Shown here in pieces: positions 9,824 to 19,216 of a stretch of 64,000 bases of DNA. The notes below the pieces were generated by a model. That model made no database searches, was not told the origin of the DNA, and saw nothing but the letters and a program-made list of their open reading frames with translations. Location of the stretch: the NCBI GenBank assembly GCA_949840915.1, contig CATKXY010000003.1, positions 1-64,000 of the forward strand. Direction: 5' to 3'. Numbering within the stretch: the first letter of the stretch is position 1; each line of letters begins with the position of its first letter. This DNA is from an uncultured Lachnospiraceae bacterium. Its GTDB lineage: Bacteria; Bacillota; Clostridia; Lachnospirales; Lachnospiraceae. Both the position numbers and the translations under genes were made by a program.

Positions 9824-10384
9824 ATGCGCCTGAGTGAAGATTTGAGGAATCATAGAATTGTGATCCGGGACAGCGGCACGGGAGAGACGGCCGCCGATAC
9901 GGTGATCGCTGTATATGATGCTGATACCAATGAGATCACACTTGACACCGATCAGATTGCCCTGAGGGAAGGCGCCGAGATCAGCGCTTTGATTTTCAGT
10001 GCCAATGGCCTCTATGAGAGCCATGGTATCATTGCCAGACGAATGGTAGGCAGGACGTTGATTCTGCTCACTGAAGGGAGAGGCCGGGACGAAAGACAGG
10101 CAGTGCGATATCAGGTAAATATCTGCGGCGAGGTGGACTTTATCAGCCGGCCGGGAGAGGGAAAGCTTCCCGGAGGGTTTGATATCCTGCTGCTCAATAT
10201 GAGCTCCATAGGACTCCTGATACAGGCTCCCGGGGGCAGAGTACAGACGGGCGATACGATTCGGTTTACCGCTGTCAGTAAGGGACAGCGCCTGAGCATC
10301 ACAGTGGAGGCCACACGGGTGGAAAAGGCGGAGGCGGATAAAGAAAAGATCGGCTGTAGTATCCGCCTGGTAAATTTGGGATAG
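9824..10384 (+). CDS. PilZ domain protein, probable cyclic di-GMP receptor
   Basis: A 186-residue protein. The N-terminal 85 residues resemble the small YcgR-type N-domain; the C-terminal half has the two cyclic-di-GMP binding signatures of PilZ domains, RxxxR (R91-R95 in RQAVR) and NxSxxG (N125-G130 in NMSSIG, the family form being D/NxSxxG). GTG codons at 9809 and 9812 are possible alternative starts, but GAGG six bases upstream favours the ATG at 9824. It sits right after a GGDEF gene and ends at a strong terminator, so the pair is probably a synthesis-and-response unit. Confidence 0.85.
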   Translation: MRLSEDLRNHRIVIRDSGTGETAADTVIAVYDADTNEITLDTDQIALREGAEISALIFSANGLYESHGIIARRMVGRTLILLTEGRGRDERQAVRYQVNICGEVDFISRPGEGKLPGGFDILLLNMSSIGLLIQAPGGRVQTGDTIRFTAVSKGQRLSITVEATRVEKAEADKEKIGCSIRLVNLG

Positions 10385-10402
10385 GATTTGATATAATGGC
10401 GG

Positions 10403-10445
10403 CGGAGGATTCGGAGGGGTGTGCCCCTACGGATTCTCCGTTTTT
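10403..10445 (+). terminator. Strong terminator after the PilZ gene
   Basis: A 17-bp stem (10403-10419 with 10424-10440, one mismatch and two G-T pairs), a TGTG loop and a run of five T. It excludes the in-frame GTG at 10419 as a start for the next gene. Confidence 0.88.
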
Positions 10446-10496
10446 AGAATATTGCAGATATCCGGTTTTGGGATGTGTGCTTTGAGAGGTAACGGT

Positions 10497-11273
10497 ATGG
10501 ATGAAATATTGAGAGTGTGCGGCTTGAAGAAGACCTTCAGGCTGTCGGCCAAACAGCAGAAGCTGGAGAAGAGCGGAGACAGGAAGAAGGTGGCGTTAAA
10601 CGATTTATCCTTCACGGCTTACCGGGGGGAAGTGTTTGGTCTTCTGGGGCCTAATGGCGCGGGGAAGACCACGACGCTGAGAATTCTGGCTACTCTGATC
10701 AGACCGGATGAGGGCGACGCCGTTATAGACGGGGCAAGTGTGATCACCGAACCCGGGGAGGTTCGTCAAAGGATCGGCTTTTTGACCAGTGAGCTGAAGC
10801 TGGAGGAGTTCTTTACGCCCAACTATCTGTTTGATTTTTTTGCGGATCTGCACGGCGTCGGTGCAAAGGAAAAGGCGGATCGCAGGAAGGAACTGTTCGA
10901 GCGATTCGGTATCGATCAGTTTGCGGAGGTTAAGGTGGGGAATCTCTCTACCGGTATGAAGCAGAAGGTATCTTTGGCGGTGTCGCTGGTGCATGATCCT
11001 GATATCATTATTTTTGACGAGCCCACCAATGGGCTGGATGTGTTGACTGCCAAGGTGGTAACTGATTTTCTGTTGGACTTGAAAACACAGGGTAAGACTA
11101 TCATTGTGTCCACTCATATTTTCAGTCTCATCGAAAGGATATGCGACAGAGTGGGAATCATTCTGGACGGGCATATGGCGGTCTGCGATTCCCTGGAGGC
11201 AGTTACGGCGGGAAAGAGTCTTGAGGACAGATTCTTTGAGATTTATGAAGAAAGGGTGGGCGGCATCGCATGA
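10497..11273 (+). CDS. ABC-2 type exporter, ATP-binding protein (NatA-like)
   Basis: A 258-residue ABC ATPase with Walker A GPNGAGKTT, the signature LSTGMKQK and Walker B IIIFDEPTNGLD, followed by the switch His in STHIFS. The fold and the partner permease match NatA-type Na+ or drug exporters. The ATG at 10497 is preceded by GAGAGGT; longer in-frame extension would start inside the upstream terminator. Its stop overlaps the permease start (ATGA), so the two are translationally coupled. Confidence 0.92.
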   Translation: MDEILRVCGLKKTFRLSAKQQKLEKSGDRKKVALNDLSFTAYRGEVFGLLGPNGAGKTTTLRILATLIRPDEGDAVIDGASVITEPGEVRQRIGFLTSELKLEEFFTPNYLFDFFADLHGVGAKEKADRRKELFERFGIDQFAEVKVGNLSTGMKQKVSLAVSLVHDPDIIIFDEPTNGLDVLTAKVVTDFLLDLKTQGKTIIVSTHIFSLIERICDRVGIILDGHMAVCDSLEAVTAGKSLEDRFFEIYEERVGGIA

Positions 11274-12451
11274 AGAAGAATATGCTTACCATTATGAAAA
11301 AGGAATTTGCCCGATTCTTTGGCGACAGGAGAATGGTTTTTACTACGATACTGATGCCGGGACTATTGATTTATCTGATCTATTCTTTTATGGGAGCGGG
11401 AATGGCGCGGGAGTTTATGACCGATGACAAGTATGTGGCGAGGGCGTATGTGCAGGACATGCCGGAGGAGCTTGCTTTGCTTTTTGACCCGATATCCGCC
11501 CGCTGGACGGAAGTTTCCGGACCGGAGACAGAAGATGCGAAAGCGCAGATCCGGGACAAGGAGGCTGATGTGCTGATCGTGTTTCCGGAAAGCTTTACAG
11601 ACAGAGTTGAAGAGTATGACGTGCACAGCGGGGAGACCGCGCCCAATGTGGAAATTTATTATAATTCCACAGAATCCGAGTCTGTGAAGCTGCGCAGCCT
11701 TCTTGTGGATATTCTGGACGGCTACGAGTCTTCCATGGCCAATCGCTTCGATGTGAATGCGGGGGAGGAAGGATATGATCTCGCGACGGAAAAGGATGTG
11801 GCGGGACAGATTTTTGCGATGCTCCTTCCCGTGCTGTTGATGAGTTTCATGTTCAGCGGCTGTGTTGCCGTAGCACCGGAGGCAATCGCCGGAGAGAAGG
11901 AGCGGGGAACCATCGCCACATTGCTGGTGACTCCCATGAAGAGAAGTGCGCTTGCTCTGGGCAAGGTTATCAGTCTGAGCTGTATCGCGCTTCTGGCGGG
12001 ACTCTCCAGTTTTCTTGGCACAATGTCGGCTCTGCCCCAAATGCTTGGAGGGCAGCAGAATGGAGTGAATACCGGAGTGTACGGGATATCGGATTATTTG
12101 ATGCTTCTGGGATTGATTCTGACGACAGTACTGGTGATGGTGTCTGCGATCTCCGTCATTTCTGCTTTTGCCAAAAGCATCAAGGAGGCTTCCACGGTGG
12201 TATCGCCGCTGATGATTCTCGTGATGGTGATCAGCCTGGCGCCGATGTTTGGCGGAGACGGGGAGAGAAATCCGGGCTGTTTTTTGATACCTGTCTATAA
12301 CAGTGTGCTTTGTATACACGGGATTTTCTCATTTTCCTGCACTGCGGCGCAGGTCGGTGTGACGATTGTCATGAATCTGCTCTGTGCAGGAGTGTTGTCG
12401 TGGGTGCTTACAAGGCTGTTTAACAGCGAGAAGGTGATGTTCTCAAAGTGA
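11270..12451 (+). CDS. ABC-2 type exporter permease (NatB-like)
   Basis: A 393-residue membrane protein with one N-terminal helix (about 20-40), a large extracytoplasmic domain (about 45-175), and five or so C-terminal helices. The GEKERGTIATLLVTPMKRS segment is the usual cytoplasmic coupling stretch of ABC-2 permeases with this layout. With the preceding ATPase it forms an exporter; Na+ efflux (NatAB) is the nearest named system, but the substrate cannot be told. It meets the minus-strand gene at its 3' end with a 9-base overlap. Confidence 0.9.
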   Translation: MKKNMLTIMKKEFARFFGDRRMVFTTILMPGLLIYLIYSFMGAGMAREFMTDDKYVARAYVQDMPEELALLFDPISARWTEVSGPETEDAKAQIRDKEADVLIVFPESFTDRVEEYDVHSGETAPNVEIYYNSTESESVKLRSLLVDILDGYESSMANRFDVNAGEEGYDLATEKDVAGQIFAMLLPVLLMSFMFSGCVAVAPEAIAGEKERGTIATLLVTPMKRSALALGKVISLSCIALLAGLSSFLGTMSALPQMLGGQQNGVNTGVYGISDYLMLLGLILTTVLVMVSAISVISAFAKSIKEASTVVSPLMILVMVISLAPMFGGDGERNPGCFLIPVYNSVLCIHGIFSFSCTAAQVGVTIVMNLLCAGVLSWVLTRLFNSEKVMFSK

Positions 12452-13084
12452 GTGCATGTATTCCCGATACAGTTTCTGCAGCGGCTCCCGGTTATACATC
12501 TCCAGATGATAGAAAATCTTGGCGTAGGCCCAGATATCATAGTGAAAACATTCTCTGCCGGAGACAGGGCAGTTCTCATGTGTCCGGTAAAGGGCATAGG
12601 ATAAGTTTTTCTCATAACCCTGCGTATCACAAATATTTTCGGCCATGGAGGGCAGCTTCATACTGAAGGTCTCCCGCAGATAATTGTTTGCTTTGATCTG
12701 AAGCTCGGGGTCGGTATCTTTCAGAGGTCCGGTCAGATCATTGGTCATATAATATTTCAGAACGGATAAGCCGACGTAAAGTGCAAAGATTTCGTTTGCG
12801 TTCTTTAATATCCTGGCTCCGTTAAATCCGGTCAAAGGTTTTGTCTCGATGATCGCTCCGCAGATGCAGGATGCCAGTTTATGCCTGTCCAGTCTGGAAC
12901 CGGCCATATTTTCCAGAGCTTTTGCCTTGTAGGTCTCAAACTTTTTCCAAATTGCAATAGGGGGTTCGTCGCCCCCTATTTTGCATTGTACGCAATAATT
13001 TGTATTGTTGCTGCATATGTGAAACAACAACTCTTCGATAATGTCATAATATAACAGCTTGTATGTGTGTGACGGCTGGTTCAT
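12443..13084 (-). CDS. Hypothetical protein, 213 residues
   Basis: I do not recognise a named family. The protein is soluble, largely helical by composition, with a CVQCKIGGDEPP stretch near residue 31 and scattered Cys (CICG, CDTQ, CPVSGREC). AAGGAG lies about 13 bases before the ATG, slightly far. A 59-codon gene lies 27 bases upstream on the same strand, and the two probably form one unit. It converges on the ABC exporter operon. Confidence 0.7.
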   Translation of the reverse strand: MNQPSHTYKLLYYDIIEELLFHICSNNTNYCVQCKIGGDEPPIAIWKKFETYKAKALENMAGSRLDRHKLASCICGAIIETKPLTGFNGARILKNANEIFALYVGLSVLKYYMTNDLTGPLKDTDPELQIKANNYLRETFSMKLPSMAENICDTQGYEKNLSYALYRTHENCPVSGRECFHYDIWAYAKIFYHLEMYNREPLQKLYREYMHSL

Positions 13085-13111
13085 TTGTGTCTTTCGTCTC
13101 CTTGATCGTCA

Positions 13112-13291
13112 TTAATCATCAAATGAAAAGGTTCGCTCTATTCCGTCGGAATACATGAGCTTACGCATATGTATTCCATTGCCGCAGACCTCCAGAACCG
13201 CGCCAAAATCTTCGTCGTTATTACAATTTTTATAATTTTCGGTGTTGTCTTCCCTGGATAAAGCTTCCAACATACCTTCTACCGCCAGCAT
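13112..13291 (-). CDS. Small hypothetical protein, 59 residues
   Basis: An acidic, Asn-rich small protein (contains DNTENYKNCNNDEDFG) with a good GGGAGGAA ribosome site seven bases before the ATG. It lies just upstream of the 213-residue hypothetical gene on the same strand. No known domain is visible. The ribosome site and the operon-like placing are the only support, so it may or may not be translated. Confidence 0.5.
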   Translation of the reverse strand: MLAVEGMLEALSREDNTENYKNCNNDEDFGAVLEVCGNGIHMRKLMYSDGIERTFSFDD

Positions 13292-13422
13292 AACGATTCC
13301 TCCCTGTCTCTATAGTATATGCGCCTGCACATCTATCGGGTATTAAAATGCTTGATCAATTTCTCATTTCTGTTAGCTGGAATTTATTGTAACATATTTT
13401 TGTAATCGTGTCTATAGTTTGT

Positions 13423-13671
13423 TTAAAAACCGCCCATCAGTCCTATGAGCTGATCTCTTTGGACAGCGTCCTGAGCGCCTTTGACCTTGGCGGACATGCC
13501 GTCGAGCTCCAATTTGCCGGCTGCGGCGCGCATCAGTTTTTCCTCAAATTCCCGTTTTTCCTGTGCTGCCTCCTCGGCTCGCTTTTCAGCTCTGGCCCGG
13601 TTCCTCAGTTTGATGCTTTGTTCCATGGAATTGATGAGTTGTTTCATATCGACGGTCATATCTGTTTTCAT
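13423..13671 (-). CDS. Small coiled-coil hypothetical protein, 82 residues
   Basis: Highly charged and helical, with an Arg/Lys/Glu/Ala-rich middle (RNRARAEKRAEEAAQEKREF) that should form a coiled coil, and a C-terminal LIGLMGGF tail. AGGGGG lies 11 bases before the ATG. It is divergent from the receiver/(p)ppGpp-synthetase gene with about 200 bases between them. A longer open frame on the plus strand over the same bases is less convincing because it has no ribosome site. Function unknown. Confidence 0.6.
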   Translation of the reverse strand: MKTDMTVDMKQLINSMEQSIKLRNRARAEKRAEEAAQEKREFEEKLMRAAAGKLELDGMSAKVKGAQDAVQRDQLIGLMGGF

Positions 13672-13789
13672 ACGGTCACATACCCCCTGAATCTCTGTTT
13701 GGCAGATCTTTCTAAATCAGATGCTTCTATCTGTTTTATCGGCAGTTTTATGCATTTCTTAAGGATATCCTCCAAAAGTTAATTATGGA

Positions 13790-13818
13790 TTGATGGATGA
13801 GCGTTTTAGGAATATAAT
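13790..13818 (+). promoter_or_regulatory. Promoter of the receiver/(p)ppGpp-synthetase gene
   Basis: TTGATG at 13790-13795, a 17-base spacer and a consensus TATAAT at 13813-13818, about 50 bases before the start codon. Confidence 0.65.
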
Positions 13819-13875
13819 AGATATGGGTTATCTGTTTTATCGGAGAGGGGAAGAACTGAAGATATGGGGGATGAT

Positions 13876-14961
13876 ATGCAAAGGATACTGGTAGTGGACG
13901 ACGCGGAGATCAACCGTGAACTGCTGCGGAATATGTTGGAGGATGAGTATGCGGTTGAGACGGCAGAGGACGGCGAGGAGGCGCTGCACAAGCTGCAGGG
14001 GCGGCTCAGGGAGACGGCGGCGGTCCTGTTGGATCTTCAGATGCCCAAAATGGATGGTTTTGCTGTCATTGAGGCACTGAGAGAGAGGGGCTGGATGCAG
14101 AAGGTTCCGGTGCTCATCATCAGCAGCGAGCATGGGGCGGAGGTGGAAGGGCGATGCTTTGCACTGGGAGTGTTGGACTTTATACACAAGCCGTTTGAGA
14201 GCTCTATCATTAAAAACCGTATCAAAAACACAATAGAGCTTTTTGACTATAAGAACCGGCTGGAGCAGAAGGTGGAAGAGCAGGCGGTGACATTGGAGCA
14301 GCAGAGGCAGATCATCCGAATGCAGGCGGAAAAGCTCAGTGAAGAAAAGTCCTTTAACAGATTGATGATGGAATATCAGGCTGCGATCATGGAGGTTGAG
14401 ACCAGGTTTCATGTGCTGAATGCGGAACTGTCACAGGAGTACAACAGGAATCCTGTGGAGTCCATTAAGAGCCGCCTGAAATCACCTGAGAGCATTTATG
14501 AAAAGCTGCGCAGAAAGGGTTATCCTGTCACCGTGGAGAGTATCAGGGAAAACCTGTCGGATGTGGCGGGGCTTCGCGTAATATGTTCTTTTCCGGATGA
14601 TATCTACCGTCTGGCGGAGCTTTTTGTCCGGCAGGGAGCCGTAATTCTGCTCAGCAGAAAGGATTATATCAAGCATCCTAAATCCAACGGTTACAGGAGT
14701 CTGCATCTGATCCTGAATGTGCCGATTTTTTTGCTTCAGGAGAAAAAATATATGAAGGTGGAGGTGCAGTTTCGCACCATTGCAATGGATTTCTGGGCAA
14801 GTCTGGAGCACAAGCTGAAATATAAGAAGAATGTGGATAATACGGAGGAGATCGTGCGGCAGTTAAAGAATTGTGCCGATTCCATAGAGGCCTTGGATTA
14901 TCAAATGCAGGATATCCGTAACAGGATAGACAAATCGTTGTCTGCAGACGACGGATATTGA
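13876..14961 (+). CDS. Response regulator fused to a RelQ-like (p)ppGpp synthetase
   Basis: A 361-residue fusion. Residues 1-115 are a CheY-like receiver with every phosphorylation residue present: D8 and D9 (VVDDAE), phospho-acceptor D53 (LLDLQMP), S83/S84 and K105 (IHKPF). A coiled coil follows (about 118-190). Residues 190-350 match small alarmone synthetases: SRLKSPESIYEKLRRKG, DVAGLRVICSF with the metal-binding D229, DYIKHPKSNGYRSLH, and VEVQFRTIAMDFWASLEH with the catalytic E296. No hydrolase (HD) domain is present. It should transfer pyrophosphate from ATP to GTP or GDP under control of receiver phosphorylation. No histidine kinase gene is adjacent. The GGGGG six bases before 13876 makes that ATG more likely than 13864. 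Confidence 0.92.
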   Translation: MQRILVVDDAEINRELLRNMLEDEYAVETAEDGEEALHKLQGRLRETAAVLLDLQMPKMDGFAVIEALRERGWMQKVPVLIISSEHGAEVEGRCFALGVLDFIHKPFESSIIKNRIKNTIELFDYKNRLEQKVEEQAVTLEQQRQIIRMQAEKLSEEKSFNRLMMEYQAAIMEVETRFHVLNAELSQEYNRNPVESIKSRLKSPESIYEKLRRKGYPVTVESIRENLSDVAGLRVICSFPDDIYRLAELFVRQGAVILLSRKDYIKHPKSNGYRSLHLILNVPIFLLQEKKYMKVEVQFRTIAMDFWASLEHKLKYKKNVDNTEEIVRQLKNCADSIEALDYQMQDIRNRIDKSLSADDGY

Positions 14962-14986
14962 CGGGACAGATTTTAAGTAATATAAT
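14958..14986 (+). promoter_or_regulatory. Promoter of the AraC-family gene
   Basis: TTGACG at 14958-14963, 17 bases, then TATAAT at 14981-14986. The -35 overlaps the stop codon of the preceding gene, so the AraC gene probably has its own transcript. Confidence 0.65.
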
Positions 14987-15066
14987 GATATTGCAAAATT
15001 TGCGTAAAACAGAGCAAAAAGCAGCGCAAAAATAAAAAGATATATCCAGACAGATGGAGTGGGCGG

Positions 15067-15975
15067 ATGCAGAGAGCAGCGGGCAGTTCGGCAATTTTAC
15101 ACGCGGCGGATTTTCCCTATTGGGTGGAACGGATTATCCGTGAGCCGCACGAATCCGGGGACAGGGATTTTTCGGTCATGCGCTGGCATGAAAATCTGCG
15201 CCTGGTCTATGTGTGGGAAGGAAGCGCCGAAATCCGTACACTGGATCAGACGGTGATCCTGCAGGCGGGTGAGGGTGTCTTTATCAATCGTGACGTGGCA
15301 CATCTGCTGACTGCGGCCGGGGCCTGCCGCTGCGACAGTTTTTTGTTTCCGTCCTGCTTTCTGGAATTCTATCCGGGCGGGCCGGCGAAGGTTTTGACGG
15401 ACTTGCTGGTGGGCAGAGAGGAGCTGCCGCTCTATGTGTTCCGGGAGGGCGAGGGATGGCATGAGCGGGTGCTTTCGTATCTGCGTGAGCTCTCTGATCT
15501 GGAGGCGGACAAAACGCTGTGGTATCCATATGAAATTCTGGTCCGGCTTTCCGCTCTTTGGCTGGAGATGCAGAAAAATATAGTGATTCCCGGTGCGGCA
15601 AAGGCGGGGCGTTCCGCCCCGAAACGCAAGTCGGCGCTGCAGATACGCACGCTGCGGATGGAGAAATTTCTGTATTATATTGCACAGCATTACAGAGAGG
15701 AGGTCTCGCTGGAGGAGCTTGCGGCCAGTGCGGATGTGAGTAAGTCGGAGTGTCTTCGGTGCTTTCGGCAGAGCCTGAATATCACGCCCTATAAATATCT
15801 GATGGACTACAGGCTTTCCAAGGCGGTGGATCTGCTGCTTCACACGGATCGGCAGGTGGGTGAGATCGCCGTGCTGACAGGATTTGACCAGCCCAGCTAT
15901 TTTGGAAAATGTTTCCGTGACAGGCTGGGGTGCACCCCGAAGGAATACAGGAGAAAAAACTTGAAAAACTTGTGA
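15067..15975 (+). CDS. AraC-family transcriptional regulator with cupin domain
   Basis: A 302-residue protein. The first 140 residues resemble the AraC-type cupin ligand-binding domain (LRLVYVWEGSAEIRTL, then ILQAGEGVFINRDVAHLL). Residues about 195-300 hold the paired helix-turn-helix: EEVSLEELAASADVSKSECL in the first, and VGEIAVLTGFDQPSYFGKCF followed by GCTPKEYRR in the second. Such regulators often control sugar use, but no obvious target lies next to it and the inducer is unknown. Confidence 0.92.
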   Translation: MQRAAGSSAILHAADFPYWVERIIREPHESGDRDFSVMRWHENLRLVYVWEGSAEIRTLDQTVILQAGEGVFINRDVAHLLTAAGACRCDSFLFPSCFLEFYPGGPAKVLTDLLVGREELPLYVFREGEGWHERVLSYLRELSDLEADKTLWYPYEILVRLSALWLEMQKNIVIPGAAKAGRSAPKRKSALQIRTLRMEKFLYYIAQHYREEVSLEELAASADVSKSECLRCFRQSLNITPYKYLMDYRLSKAVDLLLHTDRQVGEIAVLTGFDQPSYFGKCFRDRLGCTPKEYRRKNLKNL

Positions 15976-15984
15976 GAAAACTGT

Positions 15985-16012
15985 TTGCAAGCGAGAGAAT
16001 ATTTGATACAAT
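15985..16012 (+). promoter_or_regulatory. Promoter of the DUF1905/C39-like gene
   Basis: TTGCAA at 15985-15990, a 16-base spacer and TACAAT at 16007-16012, about 70 bases before the gene. Confidence 0.5.
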
Positions 16013-16080
16013 CAATGCAATAGGTAATATAGAAATCAGCCGTTCTGACACGAGGGCAGACGGACAGAAATGGAGGAAGC

Positions 16081-16749
16081 ATGAGATATTTTTTTGAGTC
16101 CGCAATCGAAAAAAAGGACAAGGGATATATGATTCAGATTCCCTTTAATATCTGGGAGGTTTGTAAGCAGCGTGAGGTGATCAAGGCAGATGTGGTTCTG
16201 GATAACAAGATTATTGATTGTGAGCTTCTGCCCCGGGAGAAGGGAAATTATGAGATTCATATTCCTGATGCCGAGGGTGTGAGTGTAGAGCCGGGAGTGT
16301 CTCATAAGATTCTGCTGCATGTGAACGGTTCCCTGATCCGCATGGATCAGAACAGCCCCTACAGCTTTGACAATCCCGTGCGTAAGATCGACAGCATGAA
16401 TGTGATCATTCAGCCCGAGGACGGCCTGTGTGGACAGGCATGTGTTGCGATGCTGGCCGGCGTTACCATTGCAGAGGTGATCACTGTTATGGACTGCAGA
16501 GAGTGGCAGGCCACCATGGGGCGCGTGATTTCTGCGCTGAATTATTATGGCATCGACCACACGGACATCATCAACTACACTGAGGGACGCGATGCGGTGC
16601 TGCCCAAGTGCTGTATCATGATGGAAAAGATGGGGCGTTTCTGCCATTATCTGGTACACTATGACGGTAAGTATTATGATTCCAATCTGGGTGTGCTGGA
16701 GGAGTATGATATGAGCAAGCTTCTCGGATATCTGGAGATTAAGTGCTAA
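16081..16749 (+). CDS. DUF1905-like domain fused to a C39/papain-like peptidase domain
   Basis: A 222-residue cytoplasmic protein without signal peptide. Residues 1-80 look like DUF1905 (FFESAIEKKDKGYMIQIPF at the start, then a beta-rich stretch). Residues about 110-222 look like the C39-type cysteine peptidase fold: a candidate nucleophile in QPEDGLCGQACVAML, a His in HYLVHYDGKYYDSN and a following Asp/Asn. The fold call rests on these motifs alone. Peptidase activity, or an inactive binding role, cannot be decided. GGAGG four bases before the ATG supports the start. It has its own promoter and terminator. Confidence 0.6.
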   Translation: MRYFFESAIEKKDKGYMIQIPFNIWEVCKQREVIKADVVLDNKIIDCELLPREKGNYEIHIPDAEGVSVEPGVSHKILLHVNGSLIRMDQNSPYSFDNPVRKIDSMNVIIQPEDGLCGQACVAMLAGVTIAEVITVMDCREWQATMGRVISALNYYGIDHTDIINYTEGRDAVLPKCCIMMEKMGRFCHYLVHYDGKYYDSNLGVLEEYDMSKLLGYLEIKC

Positions 16750-16811
16750 GAGGGGGATTGCTGCAGAGAAACCTTCGATCAGTCTTTGATTAAAAGCAGA
16801 GACAGAGCAAT

Positions 16812-16847
16812 GGCTGTCCGGTTTTGATTTAGCCGGGCAGCCTTTTT
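16812..16847 (+). terminator. Terminator after the DUF1905/C39-like gene
   Basis: A 10-bp stem GGCTGTCCGG (16812-16821) with CCGGGCAGCC (16833-16842), one T-G pair, an 11-base loop and a run of five T. The remaining 16848-16993 up to the groES promoter holds no gene that I can see. Confidence 0.8.
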
Positions 16848-16993
16848 GCGGATTCCTGCACGAGACGGCTGTTCCTCTAATTATAAACTAAATATAAAAT
16901 CGTATTTTTGCGATTTAAAAGAGAAAACAAAAGGAATCGAGAGGAAACGAGAGATAATTCGAGAATGAGAGATTTGAATTCCTCTGCATCCAT

Positions 16994-17022
16994 TTGCAAA
17001 GCCCCGCATATAAAACTAATAT
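16994..17022 (+). promoter_or_regulatory. groESL promoter
   Basis: TTGCAA at 16994-16999, a 17-base spacer and TAATAT at 17017-17022, just upstream of the CIRCE operator. Confidence 0.6.
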
Positions 17023-17034
17023 ATGTTTTAACGA

Positions 17035-17061
17035 TTAGCACTCAAACCAAATGAGTGCTAA
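17035..17061 (+). promoter_or_regulatory. CIRCE operator for HrcA
   Basis: A perfect CIRCE element: TTAGCACTC (17035-17043), nine bases, GAGTGCTAA (17053-17061). It starts about 12 bases after the -10 box, the usual place for HrcA repression of groESL. hrcA itself is not in the window. Confidence 0.97.
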
Positions 17062-17107
17062 CAAGAGTAAGTCAAGATAAACCAAGTTAATATAAGGAGG
17101 CAGTATT

Positions 17108-17392
17108 ATGAAATTAGTACCTTTGGGCGACAGAGTTGTATTGAAGCAGTTAGTGGCAGAGGAGACTACCAAGTCCGGAATCGTGCTTCCCGGCCAGAAT
17201 AAGGAGAAGCCCCAGCAGGCTGAAGTCATTGCAGTGGGTCCCGGCGGAACCGTGGACGGCAAGGAGGTAAAGATGGAGGTCAAGGTCGGCGATCAGGTGA
17301 TTTTCTCCAAGTACTCCGGCACGGAAGTTAAGATGGATGAAGAAGAATACATCATTGTGAAACAGAATGATATTTTGGCTGTCATTCAGTAA
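17108..17392 (+). CDS. groES: Co-chaperonin GroES
   Basis: The 94-residue GroES caps the GroEL cylinder during protein folding. It shows the family motifs PLGDRVVLK, the mobile loop around EETTKSGIVLPGQNKEKPQ and the EEYIIVKQNDILAVIQ end. Ribosome site AAGGAGG precedes the ATG. First gene of the CIRCE-controlled operon. Confidence 0.97.
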   Translation: MKLVPLGDRVVLKQLVAEETTKSGIVLPGQNKEKPQQAEVIAVGPGGTVDGKEVKMEVKVGDQVIFSKYSGTEVKMDEEEYIIVKQNDILAVIQ

Positions 17393-17435
17393 AAGAATCA
17401 AAAGCACAATATTCAGTAACATATTATTTTTGTAA

Positions 17436-19073
<1,638 letters not shown>

Positions 19074-19126
19074 GCCCCGCGCAGATGCAAGGAGTTGTTG
19101 CGTTAAAAAGCAGATAGACAAAATAG

Positions 19127-19165
19127 AAATAGGCATGGCTGGTTCAATATCAGTCGTGCCTATTT
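19127..19165 (+). terminator. Terminator of the groESL operon
   Basis: A 15-bp stem (19127-19141 with 19151-19165, two G-T pairs) and a 9-base loop, followed by an A/T-rich stretch rather than a clean T run. Its right arm overlaps the upstream operator box of the next gene. Confidence 0.6.
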
Positions 19166-19182
19166 AAAATTTGTTTGAAATA
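19161..19182 (+). promoter_or_regulatory. Upstream operator box of the sdpR-type regulator
   Basis: TATTTAAAA, four bases, TTTGAAATA: a 9-4-9 inverted repeat with one mismatch, ending four bases before the -35 box. It copies the geometry of the perfect repeat downstream of the -10. Confidence 0.6.
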
Positions 19183-19186
19183 GGTA

Positions 19187-19215
19187 TTGACGTATGGCGC
19201 CGTATGATGTAGAAT
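19187..19215 (+). promoter_or_regulatory. Promoter of the sdpR/sdpI-type operon
   Basis: TTGACG at 19187-19192, 17 bases, TAGAAT at 19210-19215, about 35 bases before the start codon. Confidence 0.75.
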
Positions 19216-19216
19216 A

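Noticed and set aside
13408..13782. 124-codon plus-strand frame over the 82-residue gene
   Set aside because: No ribosome site, and its Cys/Phe-rich composition looks like the complement of a charged helical protein.
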